Below, one piece after another: positions 1 through 9,116 of a DNA stretch of 64,000 nt. Source of the DNA: CAYIHX01 sp964363305 (lineage in GTDB: Bacteria > Bdellovibrionota > UBA1018); the NCBI GenBank assembly GCA_964363305.1, contig CAYIHX010000014.1, forward strand, positions 10,780-74,779, read 5' to 3'. Below the pieces are notes generated by a model. That model saw only the letters and a list, made by a program, of their open reading frames with translations, was not told the DNA's origin and searched no databases. Position numbers and translations under genes: made by a program. Positions within the stretch are counted from its first letter, which is position 1; every line of letters starts with the position of its first letter.

Positions 1-143
1 GCTCAACCGCGCGGCGGCCGCCGTCGGCTTTTCAGTTTTGTGAGCGTCAAAGGGAGCCTCGGCAGCCCCACTTCAGGCAACCCGGGCAACTGGATGCGGG
101 GGATTCCAGTGCGCTCAGGGTGTCCCAGTTCGCACAAGCTCGG

Positions 144-206
144 CAGAAGCAGGTGAAAAACCCGCAGTTCCAGGAGCGCCCCGATCGCCTGGAGTACGCT
201 CTTTGA
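144..206 (+). pseudogene. Fragment related to the TIGR02147 gene N-terminus
   Basis: A short open stretch reads QKQVKNPQF and then runs into a stop. Its DNA closely repeats the part of the intact TIGR02147-family gene at about 685-711 that encodes QKQAKNPQL, with only two differences over about 27 bases. Upstream and downstream sequence does not continue the match. I read it as the leftover of a partial duplication rather than a gene. It is too short for any function to be assigned. Confidence 0.35.
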
Positions 207-212
207 GTAAAA

Positions 213-512
213 TTGAGCAATAGATGGATAAGAAATATTGCTCAATTCACTATCATTCAAACACGGCCTCGTTTCGTATTGATGCCAGACTCACTAAAAG
301 CTGATCACGCTGAACGAGTCGATCGCCAACCAGTATGCCGTGATCCGCCAGCTTCCAGCCGAGGAACTCGACGCCATTCATCGAACGAGATCGTTCGTGC
401 AACCGGTCTCCCAAGACGTACCGCCGTTTATTCATTGTCCGCCCTTACCCGGCTGGGGCTGCTGCAAAAGTTTGGGAAGGGTCGCGGCGTGCAGTACCGC
501 CTTGTTTTCTAA
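213..512 (+). pseudogene. Winged-helix regulator remnant
   Basis: The last ~45 codons read like a winged helix-turn-helix: EIVRATGLPRRTAVYSLSAL followed by TRLGLLQKFGKGRGVQYRL, the usual recognition helix and wing. The sequence before this is not convincing in the same frame, whereas another frame at about 300-390 reads plausibly (ESIANQYAVIRQLPAEEL). This suggests a frameshifted C-terminal piece of a larger regulator. No promoter or ribosome binding site is obvious. It lies directly upstream of the TIGR02147 gene and may be part of the same decayed locus. Confidence 0.35.
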
Positions 513-623
513 GTTGGCGCAGGTGTTTCAAGGGGATCACTGTGTCCAAATCTGTTCACAGATTGTTTCAATTTGTTCACAAGTCGGTTGACGTGTTGCA
601 TTATCGCAAGGTATTCAGCCGAC

Positions 624-1472
624 ATGGAAACGAGCGTCTTCCAATTCAACGACCCCGTCGAGTTTCTCAACGCGGTTTTTCAGCAGAAGCAGGCGAAAAA
701 CCCGCAGCTCTCGCTTCGCGCCTGGACCCAGCAGCTCGGCCTCCCGCATGTGTCAATGCTCTCGATGGTGCTCAACCGGAAGCGGAAGCTGCTTCCGACG
801 CTTTCGAGTAAAATCACCCAGTACCTGATCGCAGCCCATCGCTTCACGGAGAACGAGGCCCGCTATTTCGACATTCTTGTTCTGTTCTCCCATGCCAAGA
901 GTCAGGACGAAAAGCTCTTTTACAAAAAAATCCTTTCGTCCCTGCGGCCCGACCAGAAGTTTTCCGACGTTTCGCTCGATCACTTTCGCGTGATCTCGGA
1001 CTGGTACCATCTGGCCATTCTGGAGATGACGCTTCTCAAAGATTTCGACTCCGACCCCCGATGGATCTGCCTGCGCCTCGGGGGCAGCGTGAATGAAGGA
1101 CAGGTGAACGCCGCCATCGATCGGTTGATGCGCGTCGGACTGCTCGAAAAGGCAGCCGACGGCAGGCTTAAGAAAAAAGTGTCGCACTATGCGACGTCGA
1201 CGGATGTCCCGAATGCCGCGATTCGAAGCTTTCATGCGCAGATGATCCGAAAGGCTCTCCTTGCGCTTGAAAGCCAACGAATCGAGGATCGGGATATCTC
1301 GGCACATATCGTGACGATTTCAAAAGCCAAGCTGCCCGAAGCAAAACAGATGATCCGTGATTTTCGTCGGAAGATCGCGGATTTTCTGGAAACCCCCGAA
1401 GGGGACGCGGTTTATCAAATCAACGTGCAGCTGTTTGATGCACTAGGAGATAGCAGTCATGTCCATCATTAG
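624..1472 (+). CDS. TIGR02147 family protein
   Basis: This 282-residue protein matches the TIGR02147 family, known mainly from Bdellovibrio relatives and Fibrobacter and of unknown function. Residues 1-60 form a helix-turn-helix-like part (FLNAVFQQKQAKNPQLSLRA, then SMLSMVLNRKRKLLP). The C-terminal two thirds is the helical family domain, with the typical WYHLAILEMTLL segment. I chose the ATG at 624 because family members begin with the phrase VFQFNDPVEFL; the frame also opens earlier with a TTG. The stop overlaps the next gene by 14 bases, so the two are probably translated together. A regulatory role is likely from the fold, but the target is unknown. Confidence 0.8.
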   Translation: METSVFQFNDPVEFLNAVFQQKQAKNPQLSLRAWTQQLGLPHVSMLSMVLNRKRKLLPTLSSKITQYLIAAHRFTENEARYFDILVLFSHAKSQDEKLFYKKILSSLRPDQKFSDVSLDHFRVISDWYHLAILEMTLLKDFDSDPRWICLRLGGSVNEGQVNAAIDRLMRVGLLEKAADGRLKKKVSHYATSTDVPNAAIRSFHAQMIRKALLALESQRIEDRDISAHIVTISKAKLPEAKQMIRDFRRKIADFLETPEGDAVYQINVQLFDALGDSSHVHH

Positions 1473-2571
1473 AAATGGGATCGTTTTCGCAGGATTAGTT
1501 TTGCTGAGCACCCCGGTCCTCGCCGGTGGCGATATCGGAAACGGAGGAGGCTCGATCATCTGTCGCGATGGCGGCGGTGAGATGACCTCGGTCGATTTGC
1601 TCGACCTCTGGGAAGGGCGGTTGGTCGGACTCGATGATCAGGAGAATGCGCTCGTGATCCCGGATCGCGTTGAGCCTGCCGAGCAGCAGCTCGACGAAGC
1701 GATCGCCCGCATCGCGAGTCTTCGGCCCCGCGTCGCTCGGCTGGTTTCGTACTGGCGCCAGAGATTGAATGGCCGCTTTCGCGTGGTCCCGAACCCCGAG
1801 GTGGATGTGATGCCTACCTTGGACTACCATCTCGTGGTCAGGCCCGAGGTGAGCGGCCCTTGCGAGGTGCGGCAACTCGCCTTTTATCACAATGGCGATC
1901 AGATGATTTGGCTGAAAAAATCCACTTTTGAAAGTCCGACCTTCGGGACCACCGATCAGGCGGCTTTGAAGGCTCACGAGATTCTCTATAAGATGGCACG
2001 AACCTATCGGCGCGCGGGCCATTCAGATGAGGTCCGAAAGCTCGTCGCTCTCTTGTTCGCGGATCGGGTGAATCCGGTACGCTTGGCTCGGTTGATCGAT
2101 GAAAACATCGCGGAGGTGAATACCGGCCGAGCAACGATTGCATACGTGCAGCCCGAGGGTCACCTCGAGCTTCGCGCGCGGCTTCTTACCGGCGCTCCAG
2201 CTCGAGTATACTGGAATCTTTGGAGCGTGGATGACGAGGGTCAATACACCTTCCAGCAAGTCGTGGGCGGGACCATGGAAAATGACGGGGCCATGGAAAA
2301 TGAGATGACTCGTCATGATCTGGGTTCTGCTGAGCAGCTCATGAATCGAATCGTCAAAGTACAGGTCGACTTTGCTTCGATGGGAGAGGTCATGGGAAGG
2401 TTTGTCTGTCCCTTCGGCGTTTTCAACGCCACCTTCGAGACCGAGCTTTTCCAGAATGGCCGCGCGGTCCCGGGCACACGAAGAGTGGGCCAGCTGAGAA
2501 ACATGGAGTGCGACGCCTATCGGCTCTCAGCATTTGAAACCTGGATCGACTACCGATTTCGCCCGAACTGA
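1459..2571 (+). CDS. Secreted protein with GGDIGNGG motif, partner of TIGR02147 gene
   Basis: This 370-residue protein has a clear Sec signal peptide (MSIIRNGIVFAGLVLLSTPVLA), then GGDIGNGGGSIICRDGGG. That glycine-rich motif followed by a cysteine recurs in secreted proteins of Bdellovibrio-like bacteria. The rest is mixed alpha/beta with a few cysteines and no motif I recognise as catalytic. The start overlaps the end of the upstream TIGR02147 gene, which argues for a conserved two-gene unit in which the upstream protein may control this one. It is probably periplasmic or on the cell surface. I can assign no biochemical function. Confidence 0.75.
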   Translation: MSIIRNGIVFAGLVLLSTPVLAGGDIGNGGGSIICRDGGGEMTSVDLLDLWEGRLVGLDDQENALVIPDRVEPAEQQLDEAIARIASLRPRVARLVSYWRQRLNGRFRVVPNPEVDVMPTLDYHLVVRPEVSGPCEVRQLAFYHNGDQMIWLKKSTFESPTFGTTDQAALKAHEILYKMARTYRRAGHSDEVRKLVALLFADRVNPVRLARLIDENIAEVNTGRATIAYVQPEGHLELRARLLTGAPARVYWNLWSVDDEGQYTFQQVVGGTMENDGAMENEMTRHDLGSAEQLMNRIVKVQVDFASMGEVMGRFVCPFGVFNATFETELFQNGRAVPGTRRVGQLRNMECDAYRLSAFETWIDYRFRPN

Positions 2572-2576
2572 GCGGG

Positions 2577-2873
2577 TTATTTCGCGGCCGCGTCGTCAGA
2601 GGGAGTCGACGACGCGCGGTCGTAAGGGCAATCCCCTTTGGACTTGTCATGGCAGCCGCCGCCGCGTCTTCCGGCACAGGGAAGGCAAAGCGCGCAAACC
2701 GTGGCAAGAATCAGAAAAGGGTGCCAGATCTTCACCTTCTTCATCGAGAAGAGCGGGCTGATGACTTGATTCCAGGTGTAAAAGAGCAAGCCCGAAGTGA
2801 TCAAGAACCACCCCAGGCAAAGCGCGATGCAGCTGATCCAACAGGTTCCACCGAACGGGCAAGAGTTGTGCAT
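2577..2873 (-). CDS. Small cysteine-rich membrane protein
   Basis: The 98-residue product has two hydrophobic segments (about residues 10-33 and 50-66) and several cysteines (SCPFGGTCW near the start, CALCLPCAG in the second segment, a Cys/Asp tail). It runs opposite to both neighbours. No family is recognised. The membrane segments and cysteine pattern look non-random, but the coding call rests on composition only. It could be a small inner-membrane protein, possibly metal or disulfide related. Confidence 0.5.
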   Translation of the reverse strand: MHNSCPFGGTCWISCIALCLGWFLITSGLLFYTWNQVISPLFSMKKVKIWHPFLILATVCALCLPCAGRRGGGCHDKSKGDCPYDRASSTPSDDAAAK

Positions 2874-2991
2874 GCTTTGAGGATGATACGGGTGCGCCCA
2901 GAGGACAAGCAGATAATGGTCACGGCGGTCGGCCGTGGATATTTTGTTCTGTCGCCAGGGGCGGAGGCGGCGCTATCATTCATTCGTGCCC

Positions 2992-4602
2992 ATGGAGCAG
3001 AGATTCGATTTCGTGATCTTCGGCAGTGGTTTTGGCGGGAGTGGCTCGGCGATGCGGCTCGCGCAGAAGGGGTATAGCGTCGCGCTGCTGGAGATGGGCA
3101 AGCGCTTCACGCAGGACGAGCTTCCGCGGTCGAACTGGCAGGCCACGCGCTACCTCTGGTTGCCGCTCCTGAGATGTTTCGGGATCCAGAAGATCAGCGT
3201 CCTCAAAGGCCTTCTGGTGTTGCATGGCATCGGCGTCGGCGGCGGCAGCCTGGTTTATGCCAACACGCTGATGAAACCGAGCGGGGAGGTATTCAACGGA
3301 TGGCCCACCGGCCTCGATTGGGCCGCGGTGCTCGAGCCCTATTACGCGCTCGCCGCGAAGATGATGGGGGTGACGCGAAACCCTCACCTCACGGAGGCGG
3401 ATGTCGTTCTGAAAGAGCTCAGCCAGAAGCTCGACGCAGGCGATACGTTTCACGGCACCGACGTGGCCATCCATTTCGGCGCTCCGAATGAAGTCGTACC
3501 CGATCCCTATTTTGCCGGTGCCGGGCCCGCGCGTGCAGGTTGCGATCTGTGCGGCGGCTGCATGATCGGCTGCCATAACGGTTCGAAGAACACGCTCGAT
3601 AAAAATTATCTCTATTTTGCTGAAAAATGGGGCGCGCGCGTGATTCCCGAGACCCGGGTCACTCGCATTCTGCCTGAGGAGGGCGGGTACGCGGTTGAGA
3701 CCGAGCGCAGCACTCAACCCTTTCGAGCCAAGAAAACGGTATTTCATGCGCGCAAAGTGATCGTGGCGGCGGGAGTGTTGGGAACGATCGCTCTCCTGCT
3801 GAAAAATAGAGACGTCTACCGGACGCTGCCGCGGCTTTCTCGCTTCGTGGGCGAGCAGGTGCGCACCAACGGTGAAAGCCTGGTCGGTGCGACGAGCCTA
3901 CGAGGCGATCACGACCTGTCGAGAGGCATTGCGATCGGTTCGGCTTTTCTCACGCGCGAAGGGCTCAAGGTCGAGGCGGTTCGTTATCCTTCCGGCAGCG
4001 GCGCGATGCGGTTGCTCGCCGTTCCTTTGACGGGAAACGGCACGCGCCTCACGCGCCCGCTCAAGTTGATGGTGACGATCCTCCTTCGGTTGCCCGAGGT
4101 GATTCGGCTTTGGAGCGTGCGCGATTGGGCCAAGCGGACGCTCATCCTGCTGATCATGAGCGCGGACGATGCGCGCGTCCGGCTGCGGATCGGGCGGTCC
4201 ATCCTGACGGGCTTCCGGCGAGGCCTGATCGCCGAGCCTTCGAGTCGGCCCGTGCCGAGCTATATTCCCCTGGCCCAAGAGGCGGCACGCCTCGCGAGCG
4301 GGTTGGTCGGCGGTACGCCACAAAACACCTTCAGCGAAGTTCTCCTGGGCGCGCCCGCGACGGCCCATGTTCTGGGGGGTGCCTGTATGGCCTCTATACC
4401 GGATAGCGGAGTTGTCGACATGAACCACGAGGCCTTTGGTTATCCCGGACTTTATGTTTGCGATGGCAGCGTGGTCCCCTCGAATCTGGGCGTTAATCCG
4501 AGTCTGACGATCATCGCCCTGGCCGAGCGTTTTGCGGCCCAGTTCCCGCCGTCGACATCGGCGGGTGGGAGCTCGAACCGACGGGAGATCGAGTTTTCAT
4601 GA
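2992..4602 (+). CDS. GMC-type FAD oxidoreductase, cholesterol-oxidase-like
   Basis: The 536-residue protein starts with an FAD-binding Rossmann motif (FVIFGSGFGGSGSAMRLAQK, then EMGKR). It ends with the GMC C-terminal signature (VLGGACMA, then GLYVCDGSVVPSNLGVNPSL). Between them is a cysteine cluster CDLCGGCMIGC, seen in cholesterol-oxidase-like and other GMC-type oxidases of this group. It should oxidise an alcohol group of a lipid or sterol-like substrate using FAD. The start at 2992 (MEQRFDF) puts the dinucleotide-binding fold at the N-terminus, as usual. Its stop overlaps the next gene by four bases (ATGA), so it belongs to a three-gene operon with a second GMC enzyme and a CrtC/AttH-like protein. 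The substrate is not known. Confidence 0.8.
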   Translation: MEQRFDFVIFGSGFGGSGSAMRLAQKGYSVALLEMGKRFTQDELPRSNWQATRYLWLPLLRCFGIQKISVLKGLLVLHGIGVGGGSLVYANTLMKPSGEVFNGWPTGLDWAAVLEPYYALAAKMMGVTRNPHLTEADVVLKELSQKLDAGDTFHGTDVAIHFGAPNEVVPDPYFAGAGPARAGCDLCGGCMIGCHNGSKNTLDKNYLYFAEKWGARVIPETRVTRILPEEGGYAVETERSTQPFRAKKTVFHARKVIVAAGVLGTIALLLKNRDVYRTLPRLSRFVGEQVRTNGESLVGATSLRGDHDLSRGIAIGSAFLTREGLKVEAVRYPSGSGAMRLLAVPLTGNGTRLTRPLKLMVTILLRLPEVIRLWSVRDWAKRTLILLIMSADDARVRLRIGRSILTGFRRGLIAEPSSRPVPSYIPLAQEAARLASGLVGGTPQNTFSEVLLGAPATAHVLGGACMASIPDSGVVDMNHEAFGYPGLYVCDGSVVPSNLGVNPSLTIIALAERFAAQFPPSTSAGGSSNRREIEFS

Positions 4603-6834
4603 AGTACGGGATCCGCTTTGTCGAACGCATGGCGGGCTGGGTGGTCCTGGATGAGGGCCCGAGGATGCCCTTTGAGATTCGCGTGCACGCGTTCCGGGGC
4701 CGCATTCGGGGCTTTGCACTTTTTCAGCAAGGAGACGCACCGCCCGTCGACGGCACTTTGAGGATCTATCCCCGGGGCATCGACTATGATTTCAGCGTCG
4801 ATCTCGGTGAGGCCGGTCCGCTTCGGGTGAAGGGAAGCAAAACTTACCGCTGGAATCTCTTTCGTTTCCGTCGATTCATTCGCTCACTGGTCGAGCTGCC
4901 GATCGAGGTTTTTCGTGGAGAATTGAAAATTGGGCGGGGCGTGCTGGTTTATCGGGATCCACTGTGGAAATTTCCGCTTTCCGTTCGCCTGGTGCGAGAG
5001 GCGGATGCGTTTGAGCAGCATCAGGCTCTCGCACGCCGCATGCTGGCGTTGGCTTGCGTCCTCGTGCCCGCTCATGCGGCGCGGGCGAATGACCCTCAGC
5101 CGCTTCAGAACATTCTGATCCAGCTGAGACGTACCCGCAGACGGATGCGCCTTTTGCTCGCACTGGCCACGCGCATGTTGTTGTGGCTCAGTCGCTGGTT
5201 CGAAAATCGCGAAAAAGCGGCTGAGTTTTTTTCGCGGACGCCGATTCTGAAGGACGTCGCGTATTCCCTCGGCGTGATCAGCTTGTCGGCGCTTTACTGC
5301 GAGAAGGCGAAAGTGGGCCCGGTGGCCCCGGAGCAGAACCGCTGGGAGAGTCAGCACCGGTTTCCGTCGGCCAAGCTCGAGGAGTTGGAGGCCGACGTCG
5401 TGGTCGTCGGCTCGGGCGCCGGAGGAGCGGCCGCGGCTTATTCGCTCGCCTCGGCGGGCTTGGCCGTGGTGTTGATCGAAGAAGGCGCATTTTTCAAGCG
5501 GAAGGATCTGGGAAAGAACCGCATGGAGATGATGGCCCTGCTCTACCGCGCGGGCGGGATGTCATTCTCGCTCTCGAACGCGCCGATCTGGTTGCCGACG
5601 GGAAAAAGCGTGGGGGGAACGACGACGATCAATTGCGGCACCTGCATGCGGCCGTCCGCCGACCGGCTCGCGACCTGGGAACATGAGCTGGGTATTCCGG
5701 CGGCGGATTGGGAGCCTTACTTCGCTGAGACGGAGGCCATGTTTTCGGCGAAGCCCGTGGCCGATCACCTCCATGGCCCGCTTCGAGAAATTCTGGAGAA
5801 AGGCCTTGCGGGCTCGGCGCGCCTCGAGCCGCTCATGCGGGCGGAGCTGGATTGCGAAGGCTGTGCCTCATGCATCTTCGGTTGCCCGACCGAGGCGAAG
5901 AGAAGCACGGGGGTTTCTTTTGTTCCCGAAATGTTGAAAAAAAACGGCGTGCTCCTGACGGGTTATCGGGTCGATGGTTTGATTCATGAAAATAACCGGG
6001 TTCAGGGCATCACGGCGACGCTGCCCGGCTACGGTGACGATTTTTGTCTCCGTATTCGCGCGCGAGAAGTGCTGCTTGCGTGCGGAACCCTTCAGACGCC
6101 CCTGCTACTGAGGCGCTCGGGCCTGGTGTCGGGAAAGCGGGCGCTCGGGCGCGGCCTCAGTATTCNNNNNNNNNNTGAATGTCGGCGCTTTGTTCGATCG
6201 CGAGGTGCGGCCCAAGTACTACGTGCCTCAGTCCCTGACGTTTCGAGGTCTGGAGGAAGGGATCACCTATGAGGGGCATACGCTATCCGCGGATGAGATT
6301 CCGCTCGTGGTCCCGGTTTTCGGTGATGCCTTGACTCGCATCATGGATCAGCAAGCGCACTATACGAATTTTGCCGCGATGCTGAGTGACACCTCCTTCG
6401 GGCGGTTGCTCTTCTGGGGGGCGCGGGATGCGATCGTTTTTTACTCTTTCGACGAGCGGGCCCGACGCCGTCTTCATACCGCCGCGCTTCGCCTGGCCGA
6501 CATTTTCTTCAAGGCCGGGGCGCGGCAGGTGCTCTTGCCCGTGCGAGGTTTCGAGATTCTTTCGTCTCCCGCTGATCTCGCTCGGTTTGCCGAAGCGCGG
6601 CCACGAGCCTTGGATTTTTTCGCGCTCTCAGGGCATCATCCGCTAGGCACCTGTCGCATGGGGGCCGAGGCGGCGTCTTCCGTGACGGACTCTTCTGGTC
6701 GCGTTTGGGGAGTGTCCGGCCTGAGGATCGTCGATGGCTCGGTGATCCCCGGCCCTCTGGGGGCGAACCCGCAGGTGACGATCGCAGCCAATGCGTTGCG
6801 GATCGCGGATCTGGTGAAGAGGGAACTCGCATGA
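4599..6834 (+). CDS. GMC oxidoreductase with extra N-terminal domain, interrupted by assembly gap
   Basis: One gene is split by ten Ns. Before the gap, about 260 residues of an unusual N-terminal region (no motif recognised, Arg-rich helices around 170-210) lead into an FAD-binding fold (DVVVVGSGAGGAAAAYSLAS) and a cysteine motif CEGCASCIFGC. After the gap the GMC C-terminal domain continues (GHHPLGTCRMG, GLRIVDGSVIPGPLGANPQV). The two halves are in different frames, so the true gap is not ten bases long. Frame disagreement at the N run is an assembly effect and not evidence of a pseudogene. The start overlaps the previous GMC gene and the end overlaps the next gene, both as ATGA, so the three genes are one operon. 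The function is presumably oxidation of a hydrophobic alcohol. Confidence 0.75.
6166..6175. other. Assembly gap (ten Ns)
   Basis: Ten consecutive Ns interrupt a GMC oxidoreductase gene. Reading frames on the two sides do not agree, so the missing length is not the ten bases drawn here. Confidence 0.98.
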
Positions 6835-7841
6835 GCGGTGTTTTGATTTATCCCGCTCATCAAGTGGAGATGGGATTGACGTCGCGCGGCCTCTACGAGT
6901 CGTTCTATTTCCGGGGAAATCAGGTCGGCCAGGGCCCTTCTTTTTGGCTGAAGCATAATTTGCTGCGGTTCAAGAAAAGCACGGCCGTCCGGATGGAAGT
7001 CACGATGATCGGATTCCCGCAAGGCGGGGGATCGCCGCGTGTGTTGGGGAAATTCATCGAGGTGCTTGATTCACCGGGTCTGGATTGGGATGAGCTGTCG
7101 TTCAGTTTCGGTGACGAGCTCGCGTTTTCAATCGGCCGCGACGCGCTTTCCGGTTTGATCGGTTCGGCGGAAGGTTCGGTGAGTTGGGATCTTCGTCTTT
7201 CCCGCTCGGACGAGGTTTACTATCATTTCGCTCACCCGTGGCTTTATCGCGGGCCGTTTCCGAAGAAGAAGATTCTCACGCGCGACACTTTCGTTCGCTT
7301 CGAGGGCGAGATCACCTGGGCCGGTCCGGCCTCTGAAAAGTGGACGGGAAGCTTCGTTGGCATGAATGGTCACAACTGGGGTACGGAGCACGCGCACTGC
7401 TACGCGTACGCGGACTGCAATGAGTGGAACGATGGCCGGGTTGCCTTCTTTGACGGGTTTTCGGCCAAGATCAAGGTGGCGTCGCTGGTTTCGCCCTTTT
7501 TAAGCCTGTGTTCGTTGCGTACGGAGCGCGGGTGGTTTCATTTCAACAAACTACGCGCGGCGTATCGACCGCAGGTCAAGCGCCTGACCCGCCAATCGTG
7601 GGACGTCGTGTTCGAGAATGAGGATTTTTTTCTCGGAGTCGCGCTCGAAGGCGAGGGAAGTGCCTGGGCTTCGCTGCGGTATCTTCACCCGAACCGCAAG
7701 GAGTCGGTGGTGGAAAACACCAAGGCGGCTCGCGGATCGCTCACGCTCATCGAGAAGCGGAGCGGGAAGATCGTCGATCAGCTGTCGTCGGACCGCTTCG
7801 AGTTGGAGACGCTTTTGCCGGCAGGGTTTTCCCGGGGGTAG
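6831..7841 (+). CDS. CrtC/AttH/Svf1-like lipocalin-fold protein
   Basis: The 336-residue protein has the layout of the hydroxyneurosporene synthase (CrtC)/AttH/Svf1 group: many beta strands, WSVSWDLRLS-like repeats and a distinctive NGHNWGTEHAHCYAYADCNEW segment around residue 180. CrtC hydrates carotenoids; other members are binding proteins for lipophilic compounds, so catalysis is not assured. The ATG at 6831 overlaps the stop of the upstream GMC gene (ATGA), so it is probably co-translated with it. The operon context suggests modification or carriage of a hydrophobic terpenoid or sterol-like molecule. I see no signal peptide. Confidence 0.5.
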   Translation: MSGVLIYPAHQVEMGLTSRGLYESFYFRGNQVGQGPSFWLKHNLLRFKKSTAVRMEVTMIGFPQGGGSPRVLGKFIEVLDSPGLDWDELSFSFGDELAFSIGRDALSGLIGSAEGSVSWDLRLSRSDEVYYHFAHPWLYRGPFPKKKILTRDTFVRFEGEITWAGPASEKWTGSFVGMNGHNWGTEHAHCYAYADCNEWNDGRVAFFDGFSAKIKVASLVSPFLSLCSLRTERGWFHFNKLRAAYRPQVKRLTRQSWDVVFENEDFFLGVALEGEGSAWASLRYLHPNRKESVVENTKAARGSLTLIEKRSGKIVDQLSSDRFELETLLPAGFSRG

Positions 7842-7995
7842 TGCGCACGGGGCCGCTGAGTGAGTCGTCGCGTCGGCATCGGCGCACGCGCCAGCGCGCG
7901 TGCTTGCAGGGGTGCGCGGGCATGTTTCGCTCAACGCGAAGTCCTGCGCTACTCAGCCGGAATGACTCTTTCAATGCTTCGCTTTGAGCGAAATC

Positions 7996-9048
7996 CTAGC
8001 AACCCCAAACGCCGCACCGTACGTGAATCACCACGGTCGTGGAGTCTTTCACGAACACAAAACGTCCGCAGTCACCCATTCCGGTTGAGCTGATATAGAG
8101 CGTGGCATCAAAACCTTTCACCCACTGACCGACGAGGATCGTCTCGGGTTTCCGATGATAGGTCGTGTCGAGGTAGAAATCGTAGAGGGTACTGATTCCG
8201 GCTTTGTCTCTCAGAAAGTACCCGAAGAGTTTTTCAGGTAAGCGGTCCGGTATTTGCGGATCCAGGCGTTCGAACTCGGCGGTCGCCTGGATCAGTTCGA
8301 TTTCATCGAGTGGGGTTGTCTGAAACTGGAGCGGCTTTTTCACTTCTCTCGACTCTTCCCGCTTTTTTGGCGCAAGGAAGTCGACGTGATCGAGAAGGTT
8401 ATCTTCAGGAAGCGCAATGTTCGTGGCGGTCCAATTCGGGTTTTTTCCGGGAGAAGGGAGGAGTGGGTTGGTTTTTCCGATGACCGCGATCCCCCGCGCC
8501 GCGAGGAGGGATTCGGGGGTGTTGTTGCCCGGCGCGCCAACCTCGATTCCCAGCGCTCCGAAGATTTCGCCGCCGATCCCATTCGGCTTGATCAAGAGTC
8601 GCTTGATTTGATTGATTTGGATTTTTGCTTCGGTCGGCTCTGAGAACCGAAACCAAAACAGGGTTTCATCGCGGGAAATTTTCAGTTCCTGAAGGACTTC
8701 ATCCGCCAAAGCGCCATCGATGAAAAAATCGCCCGGGGGAGTGTTCTTCGCCTGAGCCTTCAGTAGTTTTTCGTTGAGCCCCGTGGAAATGGAAAAACCG
8801 TCTCCGAACAGGGAGACATAAGTTCGCTTGGCGTCTGACAGGACGGGAAAGATGCGCAACGAGGGATCCCGCTTTGCCTCGGGCCATCGAGGGAGAGGTC
8901 GCTCCTTTACGGGTTCGGTAGGGACGAGGTTGAAATTCAAAGGAGTGATAGCATCAATCGTTTGGAGTTCAGCAGCCTCCAGGAGGCGGGGAGCCAGAAG
9001 AGAGAAAGTCAGCGTCAAGATGAGCTTCGTACGGAGACGCTTTCGCAT
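7996..9048 (-). CDS. Secreted protein of unknown function
   Basis: This 350-residue product begins with a Sec signal peptide (RKRLRTKLILTLTFSLL, cleavage near LLEAAEL). The mature part is rich in proline and charged residues, and its C-terminal domain ends CGRFVFVKDSTTVVIHVRCG with a terminal cysteine pair that could form a disulfide. No known family is recognised. It stands alone on the reverse strand between two forward genes. The 150 bases downstream (7842-7995) contain nothing I can identify. Confidence 0.7.
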   Translation of the reverse strand: MRKRLRTKLILTLTFSLLAPRLLEAAELQTIDAITPLNFNLVPTEPVKERPLPRWPEAKRDPSLRIFPVLSDAKRTYVSLFGDGFSISTGLNEKLLKAQAKNTPPGDFFIDGALADEVLQELKISRDETLFWFRFSEPTEAKIQINQIKRLLIKPNGIGGEIFGALGIEVGAPGNNTPESLLAARGIAVIGKTNPLLPSPGKNPNWTATNIALPEDNLLDHVDFLAPKKREESREVKKPLQFQTTPLDEIELIQATAEFERLDPQIPDRLPEKLFGYFLRDKAGISTLYDFYLDTTYHRKPETILVGQWVKGFDATLYISSTGMGDCGRFVFVKDSTTVVIHVRCGVWGC

Positions 9049-9116
9049 AATGATTAGATTAGACTGTTTTTTTTACTCTTTTCAATCGAGATCCCGCCGC
9101 CTAAAGTCGGGGGACA

